A stretch of DNA of 28,254 nucleotides, taken from IMG/VR virus record IMGVR_UViG_3300027736_003065, positions 1 to 28,254 of that record. One strand, 5' to 3'. Origin of the DNA: a virus. Shown here piece after piece: positions 15,134 to 22,829 of this stretch (position 1 is the stretch's first letter; every line of letters begins with the position of its first letter). Both the position numbers and the translations under genes were made by a program. The notes beneath the pieces were generated by a model. That model ran no database searches. It was not told where the DNA came from and saw only the letters and a program-made list of their open reading frames with translations.

Positions 15134-15661
15134 CAATTTGCTACGAAATTTGTTTTTAATTAAAGAGAAATAATAATCACTCTTATTGTCAAAACATTTT
15201 TCTATTTTTACAGAATATTCTTTTGATTCAATTAATTTTTCATCTAATTCCAATTTTTGTTCAATTAAATTTAAAAGACTAGAAAAATTATTGTTGTTGT
15301 TAAAATAAACAATACAGTTTTCACAATAATGTAACATTTCATATATTCTACGCAAACGATAATTGATATATGAAGGATTATTTTCCCCGATTATATCATC
15401 CAAATAAAATATAAAAAAATATTTTTTCAAAACTTCTGTGGAAGCTAATTCATAATTTTCTAGGCAAATATCATAGAATGATGCGCCACCAAATTTATAT
15501 TTATGATTTTTTTGAAGCTCAATAACATCGTGACAATTAAAATATGTTGTCTTTACATTACTGTCTTTTGTTACTTTTTGCAACTTAGAATGAGAGGAAA
15601 GTGTCTTATCTAGCTTATTATGAGAAGATCCATGATAGCTTATAACAAAAAAACTTTCCAT
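15122..15661 (-). CDS. unknown protein, weakly sulfotransferase-like N-terminus
   Basis: This 179-residue protein starts at MESFFVISYHGSSHNKL. The ATG at 15661 is chosen over an upstream TTG/GTG because a late box ends exactly 5 nt before it. FFVISYHGSSHNKLDKTLSSH loosely resembles the phosphosulfate-binding loop that opens sulfotransferases, and YRLRRIYEMLHYCENCIVYF loosely resembles their second motif. The protein is much shorter than that family, so the link is weak. Five Asn in a row lie in YFNNNNNF. It is a single minus gene between plus-strand operons. Confidence 0.5.
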   Translation of the reverse strand: MESFFVISYHGSSHNKLDKTLSSHSKLQKVTKDSNVKTTYFNCHDVIELQKNHKYKFGGASFYDICLENYELASTEVLKKYFFIFYLDDIIGENNPSYINYRLRRIYEMLHYCENCIVYFNNNNNFSSLLNLIEQKLELDEKLIESKEYSVKIEKCFDNKSDYYFSLIKNKFRSKLLTN

Positions 15662-15666
15662 GTTAT

Positions 15667-15674
15667 TATTTAGT
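15667..15674 (-). promoter_or_regulatory. late promoter box ACTAAATA
   Basis: The box ends 5 nt before the ATG at 15661 and there is no Shine-Dalgarno. The octamer is identical to those at 501 and 15732. Confidence 0.5.
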
Positions 15675-15731
15675 TTTATTTTCACCAATTTGACAAACTG
15701 TTTTTAATCATAGCAAATTTTTAAAAAAAAG

Positions 15732-15739
15732 ACTAAATA
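15732..15739 (+). promoter_or_regulatory. late promoter box ACTAAATA for the portal gene
   Basis: The box lies 35 nt before the portal ATG and the leader contains an AGGA ribosome site. The same octamer occurs 5 nt before SD-less genes, so the box itself is not tied to leaderless starts. Confidence 0.55.
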
Positions 15740-15774
15740 ACTTGATTAGATAGATCAGGAATTAAGAGTAAATT

Positions 15775-18303
15775 ATGCCTACACCACTTTGGTCAGACAT
15801 CTTCAAAACTTTTACCTATGCGTTTGAATCAGATCCGCTTAGTAGAAGATTGCAATCTAAAGAGATTGTTGGCGCTGGTATCATCAGTCCTGACTCAATC
15901 CCTAGCATTTCTCCAGATGGGTCTTATTGGAACGGTCAAGATAACAGACTTATCAGACTTAGGGAAACTCAAGACTTTGTCGATCTTTCCACAGTAAGCA
16001 ACAGAATATCAAGATACAAAGAATACGAAAGACTTAGAGCTGTTCCAGAAATTGAAACATGTTTAACTATTTTCGCTGATGAAGCTTGTGTCGCTGGCAA
16101 TACCAAAGTAGCAACACCTTTTGGTTTTAAAACCATTAAAACTCTTGCTGAAGAAAATGCAAATGATAAATTCTTGGTTTATTGTTATGATTTCAAGAAA
16201 AAGGATTATACCCTTGGTTGGGCACATCATCCAAGAAAAACCAAAACAGCAGAAACAGTAGAAATTATTTTTGATAATGGCGGGAAGATTGAATGCACGG
16301 CAGATCATAAGCTACTTCTTCGTACAGGAGAATGGATACAAGCAGAAAATATTAAAGTTGGCGATGATTTAATGCCTTTTTATCGTGAAAAACCAGTTGC
16401 AGAACATAACAGTCTACTAGCTGGTCAATTCCCAAGAATATTTACTTTTAATAATGGATGGGTCACAGAAAGACAACTCGTTGATGAATGGCGAGCAGGA
16501 AGACCTATAGAAAAATATCAAAGAATAAATTTTTATACAAGACTAATCAATCAAGGCATGTCAATGGATAATATCATTGCCATGGTTGAAGAAACTTGGA
16601 TCACTGTAAAGGCAAGATTAAGAAAAGCTGGATTTACCTACAAAGAACTAAAGCATCTTTCAAAGAATAAGAGCGACAGCAGAAAAGTAATTGGTAAATT
16701 CAAAGGAATTAGCCAAGATGTTTATGACTTAACAGTTGAAGAACACCATAATTTTGCTACAGATCATACTATTGTTCACAATTGTCAAAAAGATGAATAT
16801 GGTAATGTTTTGAAAATTGAAGTTGAAAATGATGATGTAAAAAAAGAAGTCGAATTTCTTTTAATGTCTCGTCAAATGCTTAACTTCAATAAAAGAATAT
16901 GGGCAGATTTTAAAAGTCTATTACTTTATGGCGATCTTTTTTATGAATTAATTACGGATCTTGATTCTCCAAATGAAGGTATTTTGAAAATTCAAAGACT
17001 TCCTCCTGAAAGTATTTATCGGATTGAAACAACTAAAGGAAAAGTTATTGAATTCCAACAATCAAAAGAAGGACCAGATTATCAATCATTGGTTCGTGCG
17101 CCTGTAACAGTGGCTAGCGATCAAGAAATTCAAATGGCAACCGCTATTAGGTTTGCACCAGAACAAGTCGTCCATGTAAGAATTAATGAGGATAGAAGGC
17201 AATTCTATCCATATGGCAGCTCAATTACTGAGCCAGCCAGAGGACCAGCATATCAATTAAGATTGATGGAAGACAGTATGTTGACGTACCGTCTTGCAAG
17301 AGCACCTGAACGTAGAGTGTTTTATATTGATGTTGGTCAACTTCCCGGATTTAAGGCAGAAGCTTTTATTGAAAGAATGAAAGACCAATTCCGTAAAAGA
17401 AAAATTAGTTTGAATCAAAATGGATTTTCTGGACCTTCTTCTGTTGAAGAAAGATATCAGCCACCAGCAGTTGAAGAAGACTATTGGATTCCAACCAGAC
17501 CAAACTCTAATACAAAAATTGAAACACTTCCCGGTGCCCAGAATCTCGGTGAAATTGATGATGCTATTTACTTCAGACTAAAACTGATGACAGCTCTCAA
17601 TTTCCCCAAGAATTATCTGAATGTTGATGATCCAGCACAAACTAAGATTACTTTGTCTTCACAAGACGTAAAATTTGCAAGAACTGTTGAAAGATATCAA
17701 TCTTCATTAGAAGATGGAATTTATGAAATAGCACAAAGACATTTACATATGCGTGGATTTCCACCTGAAACATATGATGACTTGAAAATAAGCATGACTC
17801 CTCCAAGTGAGTGGAGAGAACTAAGCAGAGCAGAAATTGTTAATAATAGAATTCAGAATGTTACAAGTCTTAAGTCTGCTGGACTAATTAGCGATTATGA
17901 TCTATTGCGTTTCTGGATGCATTATACAGAAGAAGAAACCAAAGATATCCTTGCAAGAACCAAATTGCAAAAACTCGAAGATGCAAGATTGCAAGTTCTA
18001 CAGCAAAATCCACAACTATTGGGTGTCGGTATTCCTTCACAAGATGATGAGCAAGTTGGTGCAACTGAAGAAGGTCCAAATAAACAACTTGAAGTTCCGA
18101 CAGAAGAACCCCAAGAAGGTTCTCCAGAAGCTATGGCTGGTGGAATGCCACCACCAACAGGTGCATCACCTGCTGCTCCAGCAGTGTCAGGAGGTTCGCC
18201 ATTGCCCGAACCAAGTGAAGAAGATGTTATTAAATATGATCTTGAAATCCAAGATTATGCAGCCGAAGAAGACATGGAGAGCCAAGATTATAGCATAGAA
18301 TAA
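15775..18303 (+). CDS. 20: portal vertex protein (T4 gp20-like) with in-frame intein
   Basis: The precursor is 842 residues. Residues 105-336 are an intein and splicing would leave a 610-residue portal. The N-extein ends EIETCLTIFADEA and the C-extein begins CQKDEYGNVLKIEV, which together restore the gp20 region around the conserved P-E-I/V and D-E-A. Further gp20 features are PPESIYRIE, FAPEQVVHVRIN, LRLMEDSMLTYRLARAPERRVFYIDVG and a NFPKNYLNVDD segment. The C-terminal 100 residues are Pro/Glu-rich and acidic. The portal is the dodecamer that nucleates the prohead and docks terminase. It sits directly upstream of the other head genes, as in T4, and has a late promoter. Confidence 0.95.
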   Translation: MPTPLWSDIFKTFTYAFESDPLSRRLQSKEIVGAGIISPDSIPSISPDGSYWNGQDNRLIRLRETQDFVDLSTVSNRISRYKEYERLRAVPEIETCLTIFADEACVAGNTKVATPFGFKTIKTLAEENANDKFLVYCYDFKKKDYTLGWAHHPRKTKTAETVEIIFDNGGKIECTADHKLLLRTGEWIQAENIKVGDDLMPFYREKPVAEHNSLLAGQFPRIFTFNNGWVTERQLVDEWRAGRPIEKYQRINFYTRLINQGMSMDNIIAMVEETWITVKARLRKAGFTYKELKHLSKNKSDSRKVIGKFKGISQDVYDLTVEEHHNFATDHTIVHNCQKDEYGNVLKIEVENDDVKKEVEFLLMSRQMLNFNKRIWADFKSLLLYGDLFYELITDLDSPNEGILKIQRLPPESIYRIETTKGKVIEFQQSKEGPDYQSLVRAPVTVASDQEIQMATAIRFAPEQVVHVRINEDRRQFYPYGSSITEPARGPAYQLRLMEDSMLTYRLARAPERRVFYIDVGQLPGFKAEAFIERMKDQFRKRKISLNQNGFSGPSSVEERYQPPAVEEDYWIPTRPNSNTKIETLPGAQNLGEIDDAIYFRLKLMTALNFPKNYLNVDDPAQTKITLSSQDVKFARTVERYQSSLEDGIYEIAQRHLHMRGFPPETYDDLKISMTPPSEWRELSRAEIVNNRIQNVTSLKSAGLISDYDLLRFWMHYTEEETKDILARTKLQKLEDARLQVLQQNPQLLGVGIPSQDDEQVGATEEGPNKQLEVPTEEPQEGSPEAMAGGMPPPTGASPAAPAVSGGSPLPEPSEEDVIKYDLEIQDYAAEEDMESQDYSIE
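16087..16782 (+). other. intein within the portal protein
   Basis: This is a 232-residue intein, residues 105-336. Block A starts with C105 in CVAGNTKVATPFG. Block B is ECTADHKLLL, with the catalytic T175 and H178. Block F is VYDLTVEEHHNF. Block G is HTIVHN, ending in H335-N336, and the +1 residue is C337. All splicing residues are present, so it should be active. Between blocks B and F lie about 110 residues without LAGLIDADG or HNH motifs. They include IIAMVEETWITVKARLRKAGF, which looks like a helix-turn-helix and may be a remnant or DNA-binding part of a homing endonuclease. Confidence 0.92.
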
Positions 18304-18311
18304 GGTGAATT

Positions 18312-19082
18312 ATGAACGAAGAAGATTATGAAGACGATGTCCAAGAACAAGAAGAAACAGATCTTCGTGGCGAATATGTTTGGGATGGTTCTCACTTAAC
18401 AAGCGCAGATATTGATGTTGACGATTCTGGTGGTCATGAAGGACATTTTCTTCAACAAATTGTTAGCAATTTACATGATGATGCAATTTCTCTTGCACAA
18501 GATATAAAACAACATTTAGAAACATTGCCAGAAGATCAGTTAACAGATGATCAAGCAGAATTTTTAGAATATTCTGACAGAAAAATAAGAGATATTGGTA
18601 ATAATGATTATGGATATGATCCAGACAAATTTTTGAGTTTTTTGGGCTATTTAGAAACAGTTGATCCATCTTCTTATAATGAATTTAAAACAAAAAACGC
18701 AGATACAATTGATGGATTCAAAGATCCTCGTCGTTGGGGTTGCAAACAAGGAAACATTATTAGTAGAGATCACAGTTTTGAACTTTGGGGATGGGATGAA
18801 AATCAAGCTAAAGATCTTTTAAGTATGGTTTATGAAATAGCAAACGGAGATACAGTTAGTCCTACAACAAGTTTAAGCATAAGTGATTATAAAACTGGTA
18901 GACATTATTCAACAACAGTTGGAGAATTAGAAGCTAAAGAAAAACCTCAAAATATTGTTCCCGGTGCAGTAAAAACAAAATCAAACATTCATATTCCTTG
19001 GGACAGAAGTATGTTACAAGGGGACAGTAATAATTTCCCTAAATTCAAAAATTGGATGAAGTTAAGAGAAGGCAGGAATTAA
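18312..19082 (+). CDS. probable head-associated protein with C-terminal targeting-like motif
   Basis: This 256-residue protein lies 8 nt after the portal gene behind an AAGGTGA ribosome site, so it is in the portal operon. It has a very acidic N-terminus (MNEEDYEDDVQEQEE) and a helical middle with QDIKQHLETLPEDQL. A conserved-looking GFKDPRRWGCKQGN and SFELWGWDENQAKDL follow. The C-terminus is FKNWMKLREGRN (245-256). This end closely matches the N-terminal FKEYLKLNE and FKKFLQLSE of two other proteins here and offers an L-R-E cleavage site. T4 has small head core genes 67 and 68 at this place, but no sequence match is visible. Confidence 0.6.
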   Translation: MNEEDYEDDVQEQEETDLRGEYVWDGSHLTSADIDVDDSGGHEGHFLQQIVSNLHDDAISLAQDIKQHLETLPEDQLTDDQAEFLEYSDRKIRDIGNNDYGYDPDKFLSFLGYLETVDPSSYNEFKTKNADTIDGFKDPRRWGCKQGNIISRDHSFELWGWDENQAKDLLSMVYEIANGDTVSPTTSLSISDYKTGRHYSTTVGELEAKEKPQNIVPGAVKTKSNIHIPWDRSMLQGDSNNFPKFKNWMKLREGRN

Positions 19083-19405
19083 CCACCCATATTTGGTGGT
19101 AAATTATTTGGTTTATCTAAAACTCCTGTTTCTTGTGCCAATCCTTTATTCTTTGAATATTGTTCAAAATTATCTTGCAAATTTTGCATCATAGCTTGTA
19201 AATCGTTATCTCTGACATCATAAACAAATTCTTTTACAGTTTCAAAAAATTTCTTAAAATAATTAGGATTATCTAAAATTAGATGAATTATTTTTTCTAA
19301 TTCCATTGATTTTTTTATGGTTTCTTCAGGAACAACTTGTTGATTTTGATCAGTATTTTCATTATATCCGAATCTACGATTGATAAAATCACTAAATGTT
19401 TGCAT
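19079..19405 (-). CDS. small protein with internal-protein-like N-terminus
   Basis: This 108-residue protein starts MQTFSDFINRRFGYNE, and the first eight residues parallel T4 MKTYQEFI. It is otherwise Gln/Asn-rich and helical with no known domain, and ends NNLPPNMGG. It has its own GAAGGTAAAT ribosome site. Its stop overlaps the stop of the convergent gene at 19082. It is an isolated minus gene inside the head module. An internal head protein is inferred; it lacks an L-x-E at the expected position, so cleavage after residue 16 would be atypical. Confidence 0.55.
   Translation of the reverse strand: MQTFSDFINRRFGYNENTDQNQQVVPEETIKKSMELEKIIHLILDNPNYFKKFFETVKEFVYDVRDNDLQAMMQNLQDNFEQYSKNKGLAQETGVLDKPNNLPPNMGG
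19083..19100. terminator. possible short hairpin at convergent gene ends
   Basis: ACCACC and GGTGGT form a 6-bp stem over a 7-nt loop at the point where two convergent genes end. There is no T run, and it lies in the last codons of the minus gene, so termination is uncertain. Confidence 0.2.
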
Positions 19406-19506
19406 ATTTACCTTCTTTTTTTATGAGCTACTGCATAGATATGAGTTAGGATTCAAAAAATTCTCACTCTATGTGAATTAAACATTGTTTTTTTTGGGAG
19501 AACAAA
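19406..19506 (+). promoter_or_regulatory. upstream region of the core-protein/gp21-22-23 operon
   Basis: This 101-nt gap holds a GGGAG ribosome site for the gene at 19507 and, 22 nt before that ATG, a weak late-like core TAAACA (19479-19484). No exact TATAAATA is present, so the promoter of the capsid operon is not clear from sequence. Confidence 0.25.
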
Positions 19507-21276
19507 ATGAAGAGAAAACTCATCGATTATGATGTCTTCAAGCAGATTGAGCGCAAGTTCCTTCAAACAGCCGAAAAAGAATTAAACGAAGCATGTGACA
19601 CAATTGCGTCAGCACTTGGTAAAGAAAACATGGCTTTATTCGGCATTACAGAGAACGAAGCTACTTTTGCTACTGATCAGGGTACTTTGGTTCACGCAAC
19701 CTACCTCATTGACGATTCCAAGCTTTTGCTTGAAAACATCGAAGAATTAGTTGTTGATGAGTCATCCCAGATTAACGAAGGCAAGAACATTATTGACAGA
19801 ATGGTTGATTCTATTCTTGATGATAACAAAGAAAATGCAAGTGATTTGTTTTCAAGTTACTTCAGCCTTCCCTACGTTCGTGTTGGTCTTCAAGAAGGCG
19901 TTATCAACGAAGCAAAGGGTAGCAAAAAGGGCAAAATGCCTCCTCAGCTTCTTGCTTATCTCAAGAAGAAGGCAGCTAAAAAGGGTAAAAAGAATTCTAA
20001 CAAACGTGAAGAAATGGTCAAAAAGCATTCTTCAGACAAGATGGATAAACTTGGAAAGAAGGCAAAGGCTGAGGTTGTTAAGGAATGGTCAACTGTTTCA
20101 AAGAACATCTTTGACTATGTTGATTTCAGAACATTTGGCGCACCAACTTTGAGCGAAACCGTCAAGGATAAGCTTGGAAATGTTATTTCTGTAGCTATTC
20201 CTCGTTCACAGCTTAAGAATGAAGCTAAAATGCTTGCATTCAATTGGAAGACTCTTAACACTGATGTTATGTATCAGAGAGATCTTATGAGAATGCTTGC
20301 TCATAACATCCATTGGGGTCTTGCTTGTAAGGACATGAAGAAGTGCAATGGTATGAGCGATGCATCCAAGCTTCAGGAAACTGTTGAAAATGTAGTTGCT
20401 GCTTTCCCAAGCGTAATTTATCTTACCGAAGGTGAATTGGCTAAATTGATCAGTGATACATTGGTTAGAGAAAATGTCAAGAATTTCGATGATGAAACTT
20501 GCTTTTTCTTGGCTGAGGGTGTTCTTAGAACTTGCTATGACAATTACAAGGACAAAGTAAACCAGATTTACAAGCTTGCTGATATGTTTGAATCTGACAG
20601 TTATGAAGGTTTCAAGCAGGCTTCTGAAATCATGGTTGAAAAGCTTGATGAAGTTTCCAAGACCGAAAGAATGGCTTTTGAAGATGCTTATAAGTCTTTG
20701 AACAACTTGGCTGGTCTTGCTGAACACTTCGGAGATGCAAGCATTAAGTATAAAATTGCTGGCTACATGGGCGATATTGAAAACGCTCTAATTGGCAAGA
20801 AAGCTTTTGATCTTGATGTTCTTGAAGAAGCAGCAGCAATGCTTAAAGCAGCAGCTAATCTTCCAATGAGTGGAGATTGGTATGTTTCTGATAAAGTTGG
20901 TCACACAGTGACTGGCGATGTCGAAGCAATTGCAAAATATTCTAAGATTGATGGATCGCCTAGCAAATACGCTTCCACTAGATCACCATTCGTTAGCGAT
21001 GGCAAATCTTATGACAGGCAAGGCATTGAGGATCTTAAGAAGGGTTATTTAACGCACGATGGCGCTGATGTTTACCCAAATGTTAAGAATCCATATGTAC
21101 CCAAGGCTGGCGATTATAAGATTCATGGCGAAAAGACTATCGAATCAGATAGCGATGTCCTTGGTCATGACGATGGTCCCGAAACTTGGGATAAGTTAAA
21201 AAATCCTTACATTCCATCAAACGGAATGACATTGGCTCATAGCTTCAAACTGCTCAAGGGCAGCGAAAGGGGTTGA
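19507..21276 (+). CDS. large internal/core head protein upstream of prohead protease
   Basis: This 589-residue protein has no family I can name. Its position between the portal and gp21-like genes is where T4 has core protein genes. It contains several gp21-type cleavage sites in the N-terminal third: L26-N-E28/A, I89-N-E91/G, L128-Q-E130/G and I133-N-E135/A. After the last comes a very basic stretch (about 137-190, with LKKKAAKKGKKNSNKREEM). The middle is helical. The C-terminal 120 residues contain repeated short motifs (KNPYVPKAGD, KNPYIPSNGM). It uses more G/C-ending codons than most of the window. Cleavage would release a basic, DNA-binding segment inside the head; that is an inference. 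Confidence 0.65.
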   Translation: MKRKLIDYDVFKQIERKFLQTAEKELNEACDTIASALGKENMALFGITENEATFATDQGTLVHATYLIDDSKLLLENIEELVVDESSQINEGKNIIDRMVDSILDDNKENASDLFSSYFSLPYVRVGLQEGVINEAKGSKKGKMPPQLLAYLKKKAAKKGKKNSNKREEMVKKHSSDKMDKLGKKAKAEVVKEWSTVSKNIFDYVDFRTFGAPTLSETVKDKLGNVISVAIPRSQLKNEAKMLAFNWKTLNTDVMYQRDLMRMLAHNIHWGLACKDMKKCNGMSDASKLQETVENVVAAFPSVIYLTEGELAKLISDTLVRENVKNFDDETCFFLAEGVLRTCYDNYKDKVNQIYKLADMFESDSYEGFKQASEIMVEKLDEVSKTERMAFEDAYKSLNNLAGLAEHFGDASIKYKIAGYMGDIENALIGKKAFDLDVLEEAAAMLKAAANLPMSGDWYVSDKVGHTVTGDVEAIAKYSKIDGSPSKYASTRSPFVSDGKSYDRQGIEDLKKGYLTHDGADVYPNVKNPYVPKAGDYKIHGEKTIESDSDVLGHDDGPETWDKLKNPYIPSNGMTLAHSFKLLKGSERG

Positions 21277-21277
21277 T

Positions 21278-21922
21278 GTGAGTATGCTACTTGTGGACTG
21301 CTGTTCTAATGGCGGCATTCACATGGGTCTGAATGAGTCCGCAACTGGCGGACTCACCAGATTTCGTGGGAAATTTCAGCAAGCTGACGAAGTCAACAAA
21401 AATAATAGATGTTACACTTTTGGTGTTTTAGATAAAAACATGCAAGATTTAGTGGAATGCGTCAACGCAAGAGGTTTGGTTGGTGAGTTAGACCATCCTT
21501 CTGATTCCATTATTCACTTCGAAAAAGCATCCCATGTCGTAACCAAGTTATGGTGGGAAGGTAAGTCCTTGATGGGTGAAGGTGAGATTCTTAACACTCC
21601 ACATGGTAAGATTTTAAAAGCTCTTATTAACGATGGTGTGCGTGTTGGTATTTCGTCAAGAGGTGTTGGTAACGGCTCTACAAATGATAAAGGCGTGTTA
21701 ATGATTACAGAATCATACAAGCTAATTACATTTGATGCAGTTGCTGATCCTTCAACTTATCAGGCATTTCAAAGGAAAATTACCAAGGAAAACTATAATC
21801 CTAATAATTTTTCCGCAAGAAATGAAAGCAGAAGCATACATAGTGTTAATAAGGACGCATTAATAGCTTGTTTAGGCGGGCTGATTAAGAATAAAACTAG
21901 TAACATAATAGGGAGACTGTGA
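21278..21922 (+). CDS. 21: prohead core protease (T4 gp21-like, peptidase S80)
   Basis: This 214-residue serine protease cleaves scaffold, core and capsid proteins after hydrophobic-x-Glu during head maturation. Candidate catalytic residues are H73 in GLVGELDHPSD and S126 or S127 in RVGISSRGVG. The FDAVADPS block (152-159), characteristic of the family, follows. The N-terminus has LNES at residues 18-21, which could be a self-processing site. A GTG at 21278 fits GAAAGGGG spacing better than the ATG two codons later. It lies 1 nt after the core protein gene and 1 nt before the scaffold gene, the T4 order. Confidence 0.92.
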   Translation: MSMLLVDCCSNGGIHMGLNESATGGLTRFRGKFQQADEVNKNNRCYTFGVLDKNMQDLVECVNARGLVGELDHPSDSIIHFEKASHVVTKLWWEGKSLMGEGEILNTPHGKILKALINDGVRVGISSRGVGNGSTNDKGVLMITESYKLITFDAVADPSTYQAFQRKITKENYNPNNFSARNESRSIHSVNKDALIACLGGLIKNKTSNIIGRL

Positions 21923-21923
21923 G

Positions 21924-22805
21924 ATGAACAAGATTTTCAATTCTTTAAAGAACCTTCTTCCATCTGACCAGATCAACGAAGTTGCTCAAGCTGTCAACGA
22001 GATGATTGAAGAGTCAAAGAAGGAAATGGAAGCTGAATACAATAAGAACCTCGAAGAGGCTTATATGCAGCTTACCAACGAACTTTCTCAAGCTGAAAAG
22101 ACTGCCTATCAAGGCTATAATGAAGCTTATGCTATCATTAATGACCTTCAGGGAAGAATCGGCAACCAAAAGGCTGAATTCGAAACTGCTCTTGAAGAAG
22201 GTTATGAAGAAGCTTATCAGATGCTTCTCGCTGAAAGAAACAGCAAGAACAGCGTCGAAAGCGATCTTTATGAAGAGTATGATGGCAAGCTCAAGGAAAT
22301 GAAGGAATACATCGTTGACAAGGTTGACGAATTCCTCCAAGTCAAGGGCGTTGAAATTTACGAGCAGGCGAAGAGAGATCTTCTTGCTGATCCTCGTATT
22401 GTTGAACACAAAGTTGCACTCGACAAGATTGTCAACATCGCTTCTGATTACATCGCTGGCGATGAACAATTCTTCTCAACTTCCGGTAAGCTTGAAGAAG
22501 CCCGTAAGTCCGCAGAAGATCTTAAGGGTCAGCTCAGAATCATGGAAGCAAGGAATATCCGTCTTTCAACCGAGAATACGAAGTTGAACGAAAGTGTTCG
22601 TAGAGCTTCTGAAGTCATTGGTGAACACCGTGTTGATCGCACAAAAAGAGTCATCAGTGAGCAGAAAGAGCGTGGAATGAAAGCAAGAGTTGCAAGCGGG
22701 AGAGGTCAGTTAGTAACTGAGAATGTTCAGGTTATTTCTGAATCAAACTCAGCGAATATGAACAACGATCTTCTCGTTCTTTCAGGTGTTAAGAAATCTA
22801 AGTAA
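21924..22805 (+). CDS. 22: prohead scaffold protein (T4 gp22-like)
   Basis: This is a 293-residue, almost wholly helical, Glu/Lys-rich coiled-coil protein between the protease and the major capsid genes, where T4 encodes the main scaffold gp22. It contains many cleavage sites for the gp21-type enzyme (NLEEAYMQL, ALEEGYEEA), consistent with complete degradation during maturation. A short C-terminus, LSGVKKSK, resembles the capsid-binding tail of T4-type scaffolds. GGGAG lies 8 nt before the ATG. Sequence similarity to T4 is low, so the call rests on composition, length and synteny. Confidence 0.88.
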   Translation: MNKIFNSLKNLLPSDQINEVAQAVNEMIEESKKEMEAEYNKNLEEAYMQLTNELSQAEKTAYQGYNEAYAIINDLQGRIGNQKAEFETALEEGYEEAYQMLLAERNSKNSVESDLYEEYDGKLKEMKEYIVDKVDEFLQVKGVEIYEQAKRDLLADPRIVEHKVALDKIVNIASDYIAGDEQFFSTSGKLEEARKSAEDLKGQLRIMEARNIRLSTENTKLNESVRRASEVIGEHRVDRTKRVISEQKERGMKARVASGRGQLVTENVQVISESNSANMNNDLLVLSGVKKSK

Positions 22806-22829
22806 GTTTAATAAAGAAAGGTAACTACA

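Noticed and set aside
15690-15720. TTGACA-like -35 in the gap before the portal gene
   Set aside because: No acceptable -10 at 16-18 nt; the late box at 15732 explains the promoter better.
16440-16680. Homing endonuclease inside the portal intein
   Set aside because: No LAGLIDADG, HNH or GIY-YIG residues are present; only a helix-turn-helix-like segment remains.
17897-18298. 133-residue frame overlapping the portal C-terminus in another frame
   Set aside because: Its Lys/Gln-rich content is the shifted reading of the Pro/Glu-rich portal tail; no start signal.
20206-20727. 173-residue open frame antisense to the core protein gene
   Set aside because: It mirrors codon bias of the plus-strand gene, has no ribosome site or promoter box, and its product is not domain-like.
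22014-22469. 151-residue antisense frame within the scaffold gene
   Set aside because: A Phe/Leu-rich product is expected from the reverse of Glu/Lys-rich helical coding sequence.
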